Below, in pieces: positions 30,900 through 39,188 of a DNA stretch of 47,658 bases. A program made the position numbers and the translations under genes. Position 1 is the first letter of the stretch. Each line of letters begins with the position of its first letter. Under the pieces are notes generated by a model. It saw nothing but the letters and a program-made list of their open reading frames with translations, was not told the DNA's origin and searched no databases. This DNA comes from a virus: the IMG/VR virus record IMGVR_UViG_3300028920_000101, positions 1 to 47,658 of that record; one strand, written 5' to 3'.

Positions 30900-31895
30900 A
30901 TGCTCACCCGAGAGCAACGAGAGGCCCGCAGGGGCAAAATCACCAGCTCGCTCGTAGCCGGCTGCCTAGGCCTCCACCCGTACCAAACCCGTATCGCTGC
31001 GGCGCTCGAGGCCCGCGGCGCCAACGACGATGAGGACGACGAAACGCCGCAGAACAACAAGGCCATAGAGAGGGGGAACAAGCTGGAAGATGTCGTCCTC
31101 GGGCACGTCGCGGACGAGCACGGCTGGACGTGGACGCGGCCAGAGTTCCGGCAGCACCCGCACCACGCGTGGGCTGGCGACTCCTGCGACGCTGTCTACC
31201 ACACGACAGACGGGGAGCTCGTCGCGATCGGCGAGGGCAAAACCGCCGCTCTCGTCAGCGCACAGGGGTTCGGGGAGGAGGGAACTGACCAAGTGCCTAC
31301 GTCGTGCCTACTGCAGGCTCAATGGCACCTCGCGCATTGGCCCGAGGTTGACGTGTGCTGGGTTCCGGTGCTGGTGGGTGGGTTTGCCTTCGAGTTTCGC
31401 CTGTACCGCGTACAGCGGGAGCGAGAGCTCCAGGCGGTGCTGTTTGACGACCTGTTCCAATTCTGGGAGCGGTACGTCCACGGCAACGACCTGCCCGAGC
31501 CCGAAGCTGGGGACACGGCGTTTTTGACCAGCCGATTCCCCGTGGCGTCCCATCGCCTCATGGCCGACACCCCTCGGGTGCGCAATCTCGCTCGAGCAAT
31601 CTACGAGACGCGGACGCAGCGCAAAGCGATCACGGCGCGAGAGGACAAATTGAAGAACGAGCTGCGATTGGAGCTCGGCGAGGCTCAGGGCGTCCGAGCG
31701 GCGTGGGGCAACGTCCACTACAGGAATTCGAAGGGACGGGCCATAACGGACTGGGAGCGCATCGCCCGAGAGCTCGCGGGCGGCGACGTGCCTACCGAGC
31801 TCATGCACCGCCACACGTCCATCGCGCCGGGCGCACGGCGCCTGCTCGTCGCGCCAAGAAAAGGGGTCTGGGATGACAGCGCTACAACCATCTGA
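30900..31895 (+). CDS. YqaJ-type viral recombinase / exonuclease
   Basis: 331 residues, starting MLTREQREARRGKITSS. The family signature is visible: an early SS-x-VAGCLGLHPYQTR segment, RGNKLEDVVLG with Glu63, AGDSCDAVY with Asp94 and Asp97, and GEGKTA with Glu112 and Lys114. These form the PD-(D/E)xK nuclease centre. It resects double-stranded ends 5'-3' to feed the annealing protein encoded next, with which it overlaps by 23 bases. Confidence 0.83.
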   Translation: MLTREQREARRGKITSSLVAGCLGLHPYQTRIAAALEARGANDDEDDETPQNNKAIERGNKLEDVVLGHVADEHGWTWTRPEFRQHPHHAWAGDSCDAVYHTTDGELVAIGEGKTAALVSAQGFGEEGTDQVPTSCLLQAQWHLAHWPEVDVCWVPVLVGGFAFEFRLYRVQRERELQAVLFDDLFQFWERYVHGNDLPEPEAGDTAFLTSRFPVASHRLMADTPRVRNLARAIYETRTQRKAITAREDKLKNELRLELGEAQGVRAAWGNVHYRNSKGRAITDWERIARELAGGDVPTELMHRHTSIAPGARRLLVAPRKGVWDDSATTI

Positions 31896-32781
31896 GCAAA
31901 ACAAAGCTCTCGCAGAGACAGAGCTCGGGACTTCCGCCTCCGCAGCCAAGGCGACCGCGCTCGTGCAGGCCAAATTTACCGTGGCCGCGCGCTTTCGGCG
32001 AGACGTAGACACGTTCCGCGTCGACCTGCTCAAGGAGTGCGCGCGGACGCGATTCGCTGAGGCGGCGCGGTACCATAAGCCCGTGGGCGGTGGCGTCGTC
32101 GGCTGGTCAGTGCGATTCGTCGAGACCGCCGCGCGCATGTTCCGCAATCTCGACCTGGCGAGCCGTGTACTCACCGACGATGACGACAAGCTCGTGATCG
32201 AGTGCTCCTGTACTGACCTGGAGACGAATACGTCGTGGTCGCAGGAGTTCACGTTGTCGAAGACCGTGGAGCGAAAGAGGCCGAAAGCGGGCCAGGAGGT
32301 GCTCGGGCAACGCACGAACTCGTACGGCGACACGGTCTACCGCGTGCGAGCGAGCGACGACGAGCTGATGACCAAGTGCGGCGCTGGGATCTCGAAAACT
32401 CTCCGAACGCTCGGGCTGCGCGTGCTTCCGGCCGACGTGCTCGACGAGGCGCTCGACGCCGTGCATGCTACGCTGCAGCAGGAGCAAGCTCAGGACCCCA
32501 GCGGCTACCGCAAGCGCGTGGTGGACGCATTTGCGCGGCTCGGAGTGCAGCCTGCCGACATAGCAGCCCATCTCGGGCACCCGCTCGAGCAGAGCACGCC
32601 GGCTGAAATGAGGGAGCTGCAAGCCCTGTACCAAGCGGTCAGAGCGGGTGAGCTTCGATGGTCTGACATTGTAGCACCGGAGACGACAGAATGCAACGAC
32701 ACGAAATCCTCGAAGGTGCGAGAAGTGCTCGAGGCGCGACGAAACAAGAGCTGCGAAACGCAATCCGAGAAGCCGAAATAG
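31873..32781 (+). CDS. Probable single-strand annealing protein
   Basis: 302 residues, starting MTALQPSEQNKALAETE. Residues ~30-165 combine a helical start (VAARFRRDVDTFRVDLLK) with GWSVRFVETAARMFRNL and a strand-rich core, a layout seen in phage annealing proteins of the Erf/Sak type. Residues 200-260 are helical, and the C-terminus is basic. Pairing with an exonuclease is the usual arrangement. The exact SSAP family was not identified. Confidence 0.6.
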   Translation: MTALQPSEQNKALAETELGTSASAAKATALVQAKFTVAARFRRDVDTFRVDLLKECARTRFAEAARYHKPVGGGVVGWSVRFVETAARMFRNLDLASRVLTDDDDKLVIECSCTDLETNTSWSQEFTLSKTVERKRPKAGQEVLGQRTNSYGDTVYRVRASDDELMTKCGAGISKTLRTLGLRVLPADVLDEALDAVHATLQQEQAQDPSGYRKRVVDAFARLGVQPADIAAHLGHPLEQSTPAEMRELQALYQAVRAGELRWSDIVAPETTECNDTKSSKVREVLEARRNKSCETQSEKPK

Positions 32782-33005
32782 GTGGCGACGGCGGCAAAAG
32801 CGACTATATTAACCAGACGAGTCGCAGGCCCGATCTGCTGACGGTGGCGGAAGCAGCCAAATATCTAGGGGTTTCCGCACAGTGGCTGCGAAACAAGGCC
32901 ACGGACAAGACACGGCCGGAGAGATACAAGATCGGGCGACGGGTGTATTACACTAAAAAGATACTCGACGAGTTTATCGAGCAAGGACGACAGAAGCACA
33001 CGTAA
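32691..33005 (+). CDS. xis: Excisionase-like MerR/HTH_17 protein
   Basis: 104 residues, starting MQRHEILEGARSARGAT; the long N-terminal extension overlaps the annealing gene by 91 bases, but no later in-frame start is suitable and GGAG precedes this ATG. Residues ~48-98 form an excisionase-type winged helix: LLTVAEAAKYLGVSAQWL, then RYKIGRRVYYTKKILDEFI. It sits directly upstream of the integrase, so it probably directs excision. Confidence 0.75.
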   Translation: MQRHEILEGARSARGATKQELRNAIREAEIGGDGGKSDYINQTSRRPDLLTVAEAAKYLGVSAQWLRNKATDKTRPERYKIGRRVYYTKKILDEFIEQGRQKHT

Positions 33006-33021
33006 CCGCACGAGGCAGTAC

Positions 33022-33918
33022 ATGTCAGCACACGATCTCACCTTGGGCAAGTTGTACAACCTAGAGAGAGAGCGCTGGGCGCTCGAGGACGTAGGCGAGA
33101 ACCAGCGGAGGGCTGTCGCCTATTCCTGGACGCCGGTGCTGGCTCACTTCGGCGCGGGGTTCCTCGTCAGCGAGCTCACGTCGCGGGATGTCCGAGACTA
33201 CATTGCAGCGCGGCGCGAGTTCGTGAAGCCGTCGGGCAAGCAAATTTGCGGTAGCACGATAGCCCGCGAGGTCCAGGCGCTGAAGCGCGGCGTGCAGCTC
33301 GCCATCGACGAGGAGTTGATCCCAGCGCATCCTGTGTTATCCATGCGCCGAGTCAGTCGGTGGGGCAATCCTAGTCGAGAGATGAAATCGGGAAAGCTGC
33401 ACGATCGAGGCGTGCTCATTGCATTTCTACGCGAGCTCCCGGAGGACGTGCGCGCCTATTACGTCGTCTCGCTGCTGACTGGTATGCGAGCGGGGGAATT
33501 GATGAAGTTGACGCCAGAAAACATCCAGAATGGCACGATAAGGCTGCGAGCCGACCAATCGAAAAATCGGCGTCCGGCCGTGATTCCACTCGTCGAGGCA
33601 GCCCGGAAAGCGTTGGCTCGGCAATGCGAAGGCAGGGCCGCGGACGAGCCGATATTTCCGCCGACAGAAGTGAATTACCGGCAATATCAATCGAGACGTG
33701 CGTGCCGCGCGATCGGCTACGACAAGACCATCACGACTCGCGACATGCGCCACGCGCATGCTACGGCGATCATGCGAGAGACTGATATTGCCACAGCGAG
33801 AGATGCGTGCAGACACGCCAGCACGTGCACGACCAGCCGCTACGTCCACGCAGACCCCGATGCTCGGGTGCACGAGAGGGTCGCCGCCACGATGCCCGAG
33901 CTGACCGAGCTCACGTAG
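33022..33918 (+). CDS. int: Tyrosine recombinase integrase
   Basis: 298 residues, starting MSAHDLTLGKLYNLERE. The N-terminal SAM-like domain (1-115) is followed by the catalytic domain with Arg156 in LLTGMRAGEL, Lys181 in RADQSKNRR, Arg243 in TRDMRHAHA, His265 in CRHAST and the nucleophile Tyr274 in SRYVHAD. The first His of the HxxR box is Arg (residue 240). It integrates the genome into the host chromosome, so the phage is temperate. The attP site was not found. Confidence 0.9.
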   Translation: MSAHDLTLGKLYNLERERWALEDVGENQRRAVAYSWTPVLAHFGAGFLVSELTSRDVRDYIAARREFVKPSGKQICGSTIAREVQALKRGVQLAIDEELIPAHPVLSMRRVSRWGNPSREMKSGKLHDRGVLIAFLRELPEDVRAYYVVSLLTGMRAGELMKLTPENIQNGTIRLRADQSKNRRPAVIPLVEAARKALARQCEGRAADEPIFPPTEVNYRQYQSRRACRAIGYDKTITTRDMRHAHATAIMRETDIATARDACRHASTCTTSRYVHADPDARVHERVAATMPELTELT

Positions 33919-34525
33919 CCTGCTGTTCCGCTGCCTTCCGGCTCATCGCCTTTTCGTAAGCCGACAGTATCTGTTTCCGTAGCCCCGGGTCTTTGATTTT
34001 CTCTAGCTCTGTGCAAAATTGTGCAGCGTAGTCGCCGGTCGCAAAATTCTGTATGTTGATTGTCAGGTTCTCGATATGAATTATTTTTGCTCCGGCAAAG
34101 TCACCGGTAAGCGCGACCCGGTGGACCTCCTGGACCGCAGCCTTTACCGACCCCGGCAAATAATCCCACGAGGCCACTGCCTCGGGCTCTCCTGTGCCAT
34201 GACCGTGCAGTACGATCTTCTCTCGCAGCGTGTACGTGTTGGTGACTCCATCGTCCTTGCCGCACTCTACATGCAGATACCCGTACTCGGCTAGAGTATC
34301 GAGATGCCTCTGCACTGTCCTCCGGCTCATTCCTGCCTTCTTGGCGAGCGTTTCCTGGGAAGGGAACGCCTTACCGCTGTTCCAGCTCAGGCATGACTTG
34401 ACCACGAGATAGAGTGCCGCGGGGCCCGAGCCCATCGTCGCGACGTCGCCAGAGTCGACCATGCTGCGGAAAACGTGGAACCAGCTAGTGTGGGCGTCGT
34501 GCTTGGGGGTGCTATCGTGCGTCAT
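33911..34525 (-). CDS. Winged-helix replication-type protein
   Basis: 204 residues, starting MTHDSTPKHDAHTSWFH. Residues ~20-85 form a HTH: GPAALYLVVKSCLSWNSGK, then PSQETLAKKAGMSRRTVQR, then HLDTLAEYGYLHVE. Such proteins occur as plasmid and phage replication initiators or regulators. It lies beside an origin-like region with DnaA boxes, which supports a role in replication. A TTGACA/TAGACG promoter would start transcription at or next to its ATG. Confidence 0.65.
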   Translation of the reverse strand: MTHDSTPKHDAHTSWFHVFRSMVDSGDVATMGSGPAALYLVVKSCLSWNSGKAFPSQETLAKKAGMSRRTVQRHLDTLAEYGYLHVECGKDDGVTNTYTLREKIVLHGHGTGEPEAVASWDYLPGSVKAAVQEVHRVALTGDFAGAKIIHIENLTINIQNFATGDYAAQFCTELEKIKDPGLRKQILSAYEKAMSRKAAEQQAT

Positions 34526-34531
34526 ACGCGG

Positions 34532-34560
34532 CGTCTACGCTGTCACGCCGAATCTGTCAA
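34532..34560 (-). promoter_or_regulatory. Promoter for the replication-type gene
   Basis: On the minus strand TTGACA (34560-34555) and TAGACG (34537-34532) are spaced by 17 bases. The expected start of transcription (about 34525) coincides with the ATG, which would give a leaderless mRNA; this agrees with the lack of a Shine-Dalgarno. Confidence 0.48.
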
Positions 34561-34578
34561 CCACGCGCTGCGTCGGAG

Positions 34579-34717
34579 TTATCCACATATCCACAGCTAT
34601 CCACAGCGCAGCGTGTCAAATCCAAAAGGGGTGCGTCACTCTTGTCGCACCCCCGATTTTTTTCGCGAGCGGGGGGTGCGTCACCAGTGACGCACGATCT
34701 AGATCTATATCTAGATC
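34579..34717. other. Origin-like region: DnaA boxes, iteron-like repeats, AT-rich palindrome
   Basis: Three 9-mers TTATCCACA (34579-34587, perfect DnaA box), ATATCCACA (34587-34595) and CTATCCACA (34597-34605) lie in a row. Four GTGCGTCAC-like motifs alternate in direction between 34628 and 34695. An AT-rich inverted repeat with arms GATCTAGAT/ATCTAGATC (34696-34717) follows, a possible unwinding element. The adjacent winged-helix gene completes a replicon-like module. Confidence 0.65.
34628..34664 (+). terminator. Hairpin with T-run inside the origin-like region
   Basis: GGGGTGCG pairs with CGCACCCC, followed by CGA and seven T on the plus strand. It looks like a factor-independent terminator, and would stop plus-strand transcription coming through the integrase. 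The stem arms are the same GTGCG repeats counted as iterons, so the function may be either or both. Confidence 0.45.
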
Positions 34718-34746
34718 TTTTTCATCTACCCCTTGGCATGCCATGC

Positions 34747-35313
34747 TCAGTAGGTCACACCACAACACTTCACCCTAGCCAGGTTTGCCCGCTGTACCTC
34801 ATCCCACAGCCTGCGTATGTCCAGGTATTTGCCAGGGCAATCCACGTCGTGCAAATACCTCGCCACGGGGAACCCGTCATGCCCAGCCACAGACGCAACC
34901 CCCTTCATCCACCCCGAAAACACGTGACACAGCACTAGCAGGGAGTGCCATTGGAGCGCTGTAGGCGCCTCCGTGCGGAAGTCTCCTACGAGAGCAACCC
35001 CGATCGCCTGGAAGCCGAAAGCTGCGTTGTGCGGGGCCATGTCTAGGACACGCAAGGCTTGTTCCATCATACCACAACGCCGTATGACAAACGTATATGG
35101 CATTTGACGCTTGCTGATAGCGGCCAGGGAAGGGTCCGTGCAGTACGCTCGGGCGATCTCTGCCGCCTCCGAGCCAATGGAGCAGCGATGTACAGCGATG
35201 TTCTTCTCGTACTCCCGCCACTCCTGGGGGCGCTCCATGGCGTCCCATTCTTTGACGGCATCGATGCGATTGTACACATGGGGCACCAGATGCCCCGGCT
35301 CATGGATTAACAT
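34747..35313 (-). CDS. Endolysin: N-acetylmuramoyl-L-alanine amidase
   Basis: 188 residues, starting MLIHEPGHLVPHVYNRI, with GAGGACG upstream. The Amidase_2/PGRP fold is seen in IAVHRCSIGS with His42, MPYTFVIRRCG, APHNAAFG, QAIGVALVGDFRTEAPT, and GHDG...HDVDCPGKYLD with His145 or His155 and Cys159. His, His and Cys are the expected zinc ligands. It cuts the bond between muramic acid and L-Ala in peptidoglycan, and ends the lysis cassette. Confidence 0.85.
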   Translation of the reverse strand: MLIHEPGHLVPHVYNRIDAVKEWDAMERPQEWREYEKNIAVHRCSIGSEAAEIARAYCTDPSLAAISKRQMPYTFVIRRCGMMEQALRVLDMAPHNAAFGFQAIGVALVGDFRTEAPTALQWHSLLVLCHVFSGWMKGVASVAGHDGFPVARYLHDVDCPGKYLDIRRLWDEVQRANLARVKCCGVTY

Positions 35314-35776
35314 TCTCGTCCTCGACTGCTCGTCTAGCCGCCTCGTTGAGGTTTCGCGTTTGCCTCAGTGTTCCTGCGTCTAACGGGATGACGATGTCGA
35401 GCGCCTTGCGTACGACTCCAGGCTCGTAGGTCACCCCGTGTTGCCGTATGCACGCCGCCGTATGCCTATGCCCCAAGGCCTTCGTGGTCTCGTGCCCAGT
35501 AATCGCCGCCACCGCCACCGGCACGGCTGCAACGACCGCTGCTCCCCAGCTCATTCCCGTGGACGCCGCTGTGAGCGCTGCAGCGGCCCCTGACGCGGCC
35601 GCGACGATGGCCCAATGGTAAACCTCGGGCAACGCGTCCCAACGCCAGGAGCGGGGCAGTATGGCCTGTATCGACGGCCTGCGGTAGATGCGCAGGCTCA
35701 GGGTCACCGCGACGGCGGCCAGGCCCAGCCAGCCTGCCTGTGCGTACGCCTCTGCGAGCTCGTCTACTCCGGTCAT
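35300..35776 (-). CDS. Probable holin
   Basis: 158 residues from the ATG at 35776 (MTGVDELAEAYAQAGWL), chosen because AGGAGA lies eight bases upstream and the codon overlaps the previous stop (ATGA). Three hydrophobic segments (about 14-30, 54-72, 76-94) and a charged C-terminus fit a class I holin, though it is longer than most. It is directly upstream of the amidase and overlaps it by 14 bases. Confidence 0.65.
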   Translation of the reverse strand: MTGVDELAEAYAQAGWLGLAAVAVTLSLRIYRRPSIQAILPRSWRWDALPEVYHWAIVAAASGAAAALTAASTGMSWGAAVVAAVPVAVAAITGHETTKALGHRHTAACIRQHGVTYEPGVVRKALDIVIPLDAGTLRQTRNLNEAARRAVEDENVNP

Positions 35777-36006
35777 AGCTGCAGTCTCCTGTTGTTGCAT
35801 CGTTCGGCCGGTCGCTTGCAATCGAGAGTTGACACCGTCTGCGAAATCGATGCAATAGCGTCGTCGTGATGATGTAGAATAGCCTCGGCGCTCCCGCGGA
35901 ACCGTTGGACTTCGCCCAGCATCCGCAGGACGAGGAATAGCACCGCGGAAACCAACGAGACGACCACGCCCGACGTCAGAATGGATGTGAGGACCTCGAC
36001 GCTCAT
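35773..36006 (-). CDS. Small single-pass membrane protein of the lysis cassette
   Basis: 77 residues from the ATG at 36006 (MSVEVLTSILTSGVVVS), ATGA-linked at both ends. One hydrophobic segment (about 8-28) precedes a charged helix (EVQRFRGSAEAILHHHDD). The topology suits an i-spanin or an antiholin/second holin. No nested o-spanin lipobox is seen. Confidence 0.6.
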   Translation of the reverse strand: MSVEVLTSILTSGVVVSLVSAVLFLVLRMLGEVQRFRGSAEAILHHHDDAIASISQTVSTLDCKRPAERCNNRRLQL

Positions 36007-36638
36007 TCCTCCACCGTCCCGAGCCGTGGCCCACATGTCCCTGCCCGCAGGCATCCGAGACGCTCGGTCGGCGTCCGACTCGTCGTGTAGTAGAGCTGAG
36101 CGCGTCGCTCGACCGGCGCGAGGTCGTCGTCGTAGACCGTCCAGACGTGCACGCATTGCTGGACCGCCGCATCGATTCCGAAGACGTCCTCGTTGATGGC
36201 AGCCAGCGCAGCGGCCTCCCCTTGCGTCGGGTCCGGCTCCTGCGTCTCGTCATTCCAGTCGAGCCTGCGCCGCTCATAGAGCTCTACGTGGTAGGTCTCG
36301 CTGTCATCCTCTGCAATCTGCTCAGGCGCCGGGCGCTTGTACACCCTGCCCGCGTCCTCCTCGACGTTGTACACGCTCGCGCTCATGACGGGCGGGCGCC
36401 AGCGGATGGTGCACAGTCTGTCACGGCAACACTGCAGGTCGCTGATTTGTGCAGGCACGGAGTCAGGCCACACTGTGAGCACCCAGCCAGCGTACGCCTG
36501 GCGCTCTGCGACATCTAGCACTTCCTCGGCGGAGCGCAGATTGACTACGGCGTCGCCCGCGTCGGCGTCCTGCACGATGATCGCCACGCCAGCACCCCCG
36601 ACAACCGCTACTGCCACAATCCATCGAATGTATTTCAT
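36003..36638 (-). CDS. Exported or membrane-anchored hypothetical protein
   Basis: 211 residues, starting MKYIRWIVAVAVVGGAG. A basic start and hydrophobic segment (about 5-22) form a signal peptide or anchor; the mature part has five to six Cys (QCCRDRLC, GCLRAGTC), compatible with disulfides in the periplasm. GAGGCG precedes the ATG. Its place beside the lysis genes suggests an envelope function, such as a spanin-like or exclusion role. Confidence 0.6.
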   Translation of the reverse strand: MKYIRWIVAVAVVGGAGVAIIVQDADAGDAVVNLRSAEEVLDVAERQAYAGWVLTVWPDSVPAQISDLQCCRDRLCTIRWRPPVMSASVYNVEEDAGRVYKRPAPEQIAEDDSETYHVELYERRRLDWNDETQEPDPTQGEAAALAAINEDVFGIDAAVQQCVHVWTVYDDDLAPVERRAQLYYTTSRTPTERLGCLRAGTCGPRLGTVEE

Positions 36639-36646
36639 GTGTCGCC

Positions 36647-38116
36647 TCAGTGGTTAGGAATGCCGTTGCACGGGAATTCGATCTCGAACCGATTGAGCAG
36701 CGCGGCCCCAGAGTAGGTATCTGTAGCGGTATCTCGATTACAGACGAAGCCGAACGTATCGCCAGCGGCAACCGGCTGGTTTGCGTTGTCGTAGTCAATC
36801 GTGACTTCGGTCTTGTGAGTCGCGCTATCTGTGCCTGCCCCGCTTTGGGTGTACGTCGCCGTCACGCTAACCGCCGTCCCGTTGTCGGTCGCATCAGAGC
36901 CCCAGTCGACAGACCGATAGTCGCAGTCCCACTTGACGGTCTCGCCGTCCGCAATCGCGTCCCCAGCCTCCGCCGCCCAATAGATTTCCAGGTAGAGGTC
37001 AGCGTCACCGGTGTAGCAGTCGGGGATCTCTGGCTCGCCGCCAGCCTCTTCGGTTGCCGCATCGAACTCCAGCATCAGAAACGTGTCCTGCTTAACCAAC
37101 GATGGCGAGGTCGGGCCGAGGGTCACCGCGCCGGCCGGTATGTTGATGTAGTGCGTGAACGTCGGCACGACGAGGGGGAATTTGAGTTCGACCGTCTCGA
37201 CCCCGTCCGTCATGTCCGCGCATAGCACGTCGACCACCGCGCCGTCGTTGCTTGCTTGCATGCATAACGACGCGTCCTCATCGGTAGCGGTGTTGTCTTC
37301 GATCTCGACAACGATAGGATTGGCGTACGTGTAGGTGGAGGGTGTCGAGTTGCGCCCATTAGTCGCTATTGTGAACAACGTCCCGTTTGCGCTTTGCGAA
37401 GTGCTCAGAGCAAAGGACGGGTCGTCGGTGCCGTCGTGATGTGTTAGGCGTCCTGTGGTGTTTTTGAGCAAATACCCATCCGCGTTAGCATAGAGCGCTG
37501 CTTGCGATGCAACGGCGTTCAGGTACTGGCTACACGTTGCACCGTTGAGGCACACTTTGCCGCTTTGAGAGACCCCGACATTCCCTGTGCCCGTGCCCGC
37601 GAGGTCCTTGACAATGAGCGTATCCGCTGCGTCGTTGGCGTCGAGGACAATGCCGGTCGTCTCTGCATTGTCCTTGATGGTCACTTGGCCGTCTGCCGGG
37701 GCAGCCATCTTGGTGGACACGTACCAGCCGACGTCCCCGCCTGACGAAATAACGTCACCGTTGACCCTCAAAAAGTCAGTAGTGAGTAGTGCCTCTAGGC
37801 TGTTATCTGTGAAGAAATCCAGCGACCGGCCGCTAGACGTAATCTTGTGGTCCGATCCTGCAGCGTACTCCCACCCGATCGCCTCCCCGTCGCCGAGGCG
37901 AACCACTCCGGCGTCCGCCACATCCGCATTGTCACTCTCCAGGTAGCCGACATTCAAAATATTGTTCGAGTCCATGTCGAGGTTGTCGGTCGCAGTGAGC
38001 GGCCACGTGACACCGCCCCCCTCCTCTCGGGGGCTGGACATCTGCGCCTGCACGACGAATAGACCACTGGCGACGAGAACGCCGACGGCAAAGAACAACG
38101 CTGTGAGCCGTTTCAT
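36647..38116 (-). CDS. Large beta-rich protein with signal peptide
   Basis: 489 residues, starting MKRLTALFFAVGVLVAS. Residues 1-24 look like a classical signal peptide ending near VQA-Q. The rest is a repetitive beta-rich sequence (LRVNGDVISSGGDVGWY, QVTIKDNAETTGIVLDAN) like phage tail-fibre shafts. Phage fibres normally lack signal peptides, so this may be an exported fibre-like or surface protein. Its ATG overlaps the preceding stop (ATGA). Confidence 0.62.
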   Translation of the reverse strand: MKRLTALFFAVGVLVASGLFVVQAQMSSPREEGGGVTWPLTATDNLDMDSNNILNVGYLESDNADVADAGVVRLGDGEAIGWEYAAGSDHKITSSGRSLDFFTDNSLEALLTTDFLRVNGDVISSGGDVGWYVSTKMAAPADGQVTIKDNAETTGIVLDANDAADTLIVKDLAGTGTGNVGVSQSGKVCLNGATCSQYLNAVASQAALYANADGYLLKNTTGRLTHHDGTDDPSFALSTSQSANGTLFTIATNGRNSTPSTYTYANPIVVEIEDNTATDEDASLCMQASNDGAVVDVLCADMTDGVETVELKFPLVVPTFTHYINIPAGAVTLGPTSPSLVKQDTFLMLEFDAATEEAGGEPEIPDCYTGDADLYLEIYWAAEAGDAIADGETVKWDCDYRSVDWGSDATDNGTAVSVTATYTQSGAGTDSATHKTEVTIDYDNANQPVAAGDTFGFVCNRDTATDTYSGAALLNRFEIEFPCNGIPNH

Positions 38117-38529
38117 CCGGACACCCCCAGCGTGACGTTGACGGTCACCGTGTCGGCCGCGTCGCTCGTGGAGGCGAAGGTAATGCGCATCTGCGCTTCC
38201 TCACCGAACAGCGCGTAGTAGTAGTTATAAGCCAGCGTGGTGACCGCCATCTCGACCGTATGCGGTGACAGCGTCTCGGTTCCGGTCGAGATGCGGCCGG
38301 TAACGTTGCGCGTCCACGTGGTGCCGCCGTCAAACGACGTCTCCAGGTAGAAGCCGGTCGCTGTGCCCGAGTTGTTCACACGCACGACGTCGACCTTGCA
38401 CTGGTTGCAACCAGTGACATCGAAGGCATTGCTGGTGCGCGCCGCGTCGAGCGTGACGCCGTTGAGGCCGAGCGTGATCGGATCGATTCGCTTCGTTTGA
38501 CGCGAAAAGCTCTTGGTGTATCCCGGCAT
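38113..38529 (-). CDS. Small virion protein, paralogue of 39185-39598
   Basis: 138 residues, starting MPGYTKSFSRQTKRIDP, after a GGGGGGGG-type Shine-Dalgarno. It aligns with the 137-residue product at 39185-39598 over the full length; shared blocks are MPxYT, VRVNNSGTAT, FDGGTTW/EDGGTTW, TETL, and DTSDAAD/STSDAAD. These look like small jelly-roll or fibre-adaptor proteins. A signal-peptide gene separates the two copies. Confidence 0.72.
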   Translation of the reverse strand: MPGYTKSFSRQTKRIDPITLGLNGVTLDAARTSNAFDVTGCNQCKVDVVRVNNSGTATGFYLETSFDGGTTWTRNVTGRISTGTETLSPHTVEMAVTTLAYNYYYALFGEEAQMRITFASTSDAADTVTVNVTLGVSG

Positions 38530-38555
38530 GTCCCCCCCCGGGGCCGGTCAGGCCA

Positions 38556-39188
38556 TTACATGTTTTGGACCAACGCCCATGTGTTGGTGGTTTTGCAAAC
38601 GCACAGCGCTCCGTCGCCGCCGCCCGTGTCGGCGCAGTCGTCGGAATTCGTATCGTGAAAAATGGTTCCCTGGACACAGGTCGCTGGTATGCTGACTCCC
38701 GTGCGGTGCTTCAGGCCGGCGTTTGCCGCGATGAGCTTGCTGGCAACAACCGCCTCCGTACCATCGCTGGCGTCGATGCGAAGGTACTGGGTCGTCGAGC
38801 CGTTGTCCTTGATGGAAAACGTGATCGCTCCATCCTCGTCTGTCGACGTAACAGCTTCCTGCAAGACAGCGATTCGCGCGAAGATGTCCTTGTTTCCTGC
38901 GCTGTCGTTGCCGTACCAGTCCAGCCACTCGATGTTGTTGTTCGCTAGAGGCGTAGCGTCGTTTAGGTACACTTCTCTATACATGACCAACTCGCTCGTC
39001 GGATAACGGTACAGGTATCGAGAAGTGAACGTCGTCGTGCTTGCAGAGACGTCGTCGGTGATGGACGGTAAGGTCTCTTGCGGCGGGGTGAATCCACCGG
39101 TCGAACCAAATTGCCCGCGCGCCGTGAGGGCCATTGAAGCCACCACGAGCAGCGCCGCAAATGCGAGAGTGATCGTCTTGGTCATCAC
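38556..39188 (-). CDS. Secreted-looking protein between two paralogues
   Basis: 210 residues, starting MMTKTITLAFAALLVVA. Residues 1-25 form a signal peptide ending near ARG-Q. The body is strand-rich and ends in a short Cys pattern (CADTGGGDGALCVC). It sits between two paralogous virion genes and has GGGGGTAG upstream. Function is unknown; export is inferred. Confidence 0.63.
   Translation of the reverse strand: MMTKTITLAFAALLVVASMALTARGQFGSTGGFTPPQETLPSITDDVSASTTTFTSRYLYRYPTSELVMYREVYLNDATPLANNNIEWLDWYGNDSAGNKDIFARIAVLQEAVTSTDEDGAITFSIKDNGSTTQYLRIDASDGTEAVVASKLIAANAGLKHRTGVSIPATCVQGTIFHDTNSDDCADTGGGDGALCVCKTTNTWALVQNM

Noticed and set aside
33905-34000. attP site next to the integrase gene
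   Set aside because: No tRNA-like core or arm-type repeats could be identified without host sequence.
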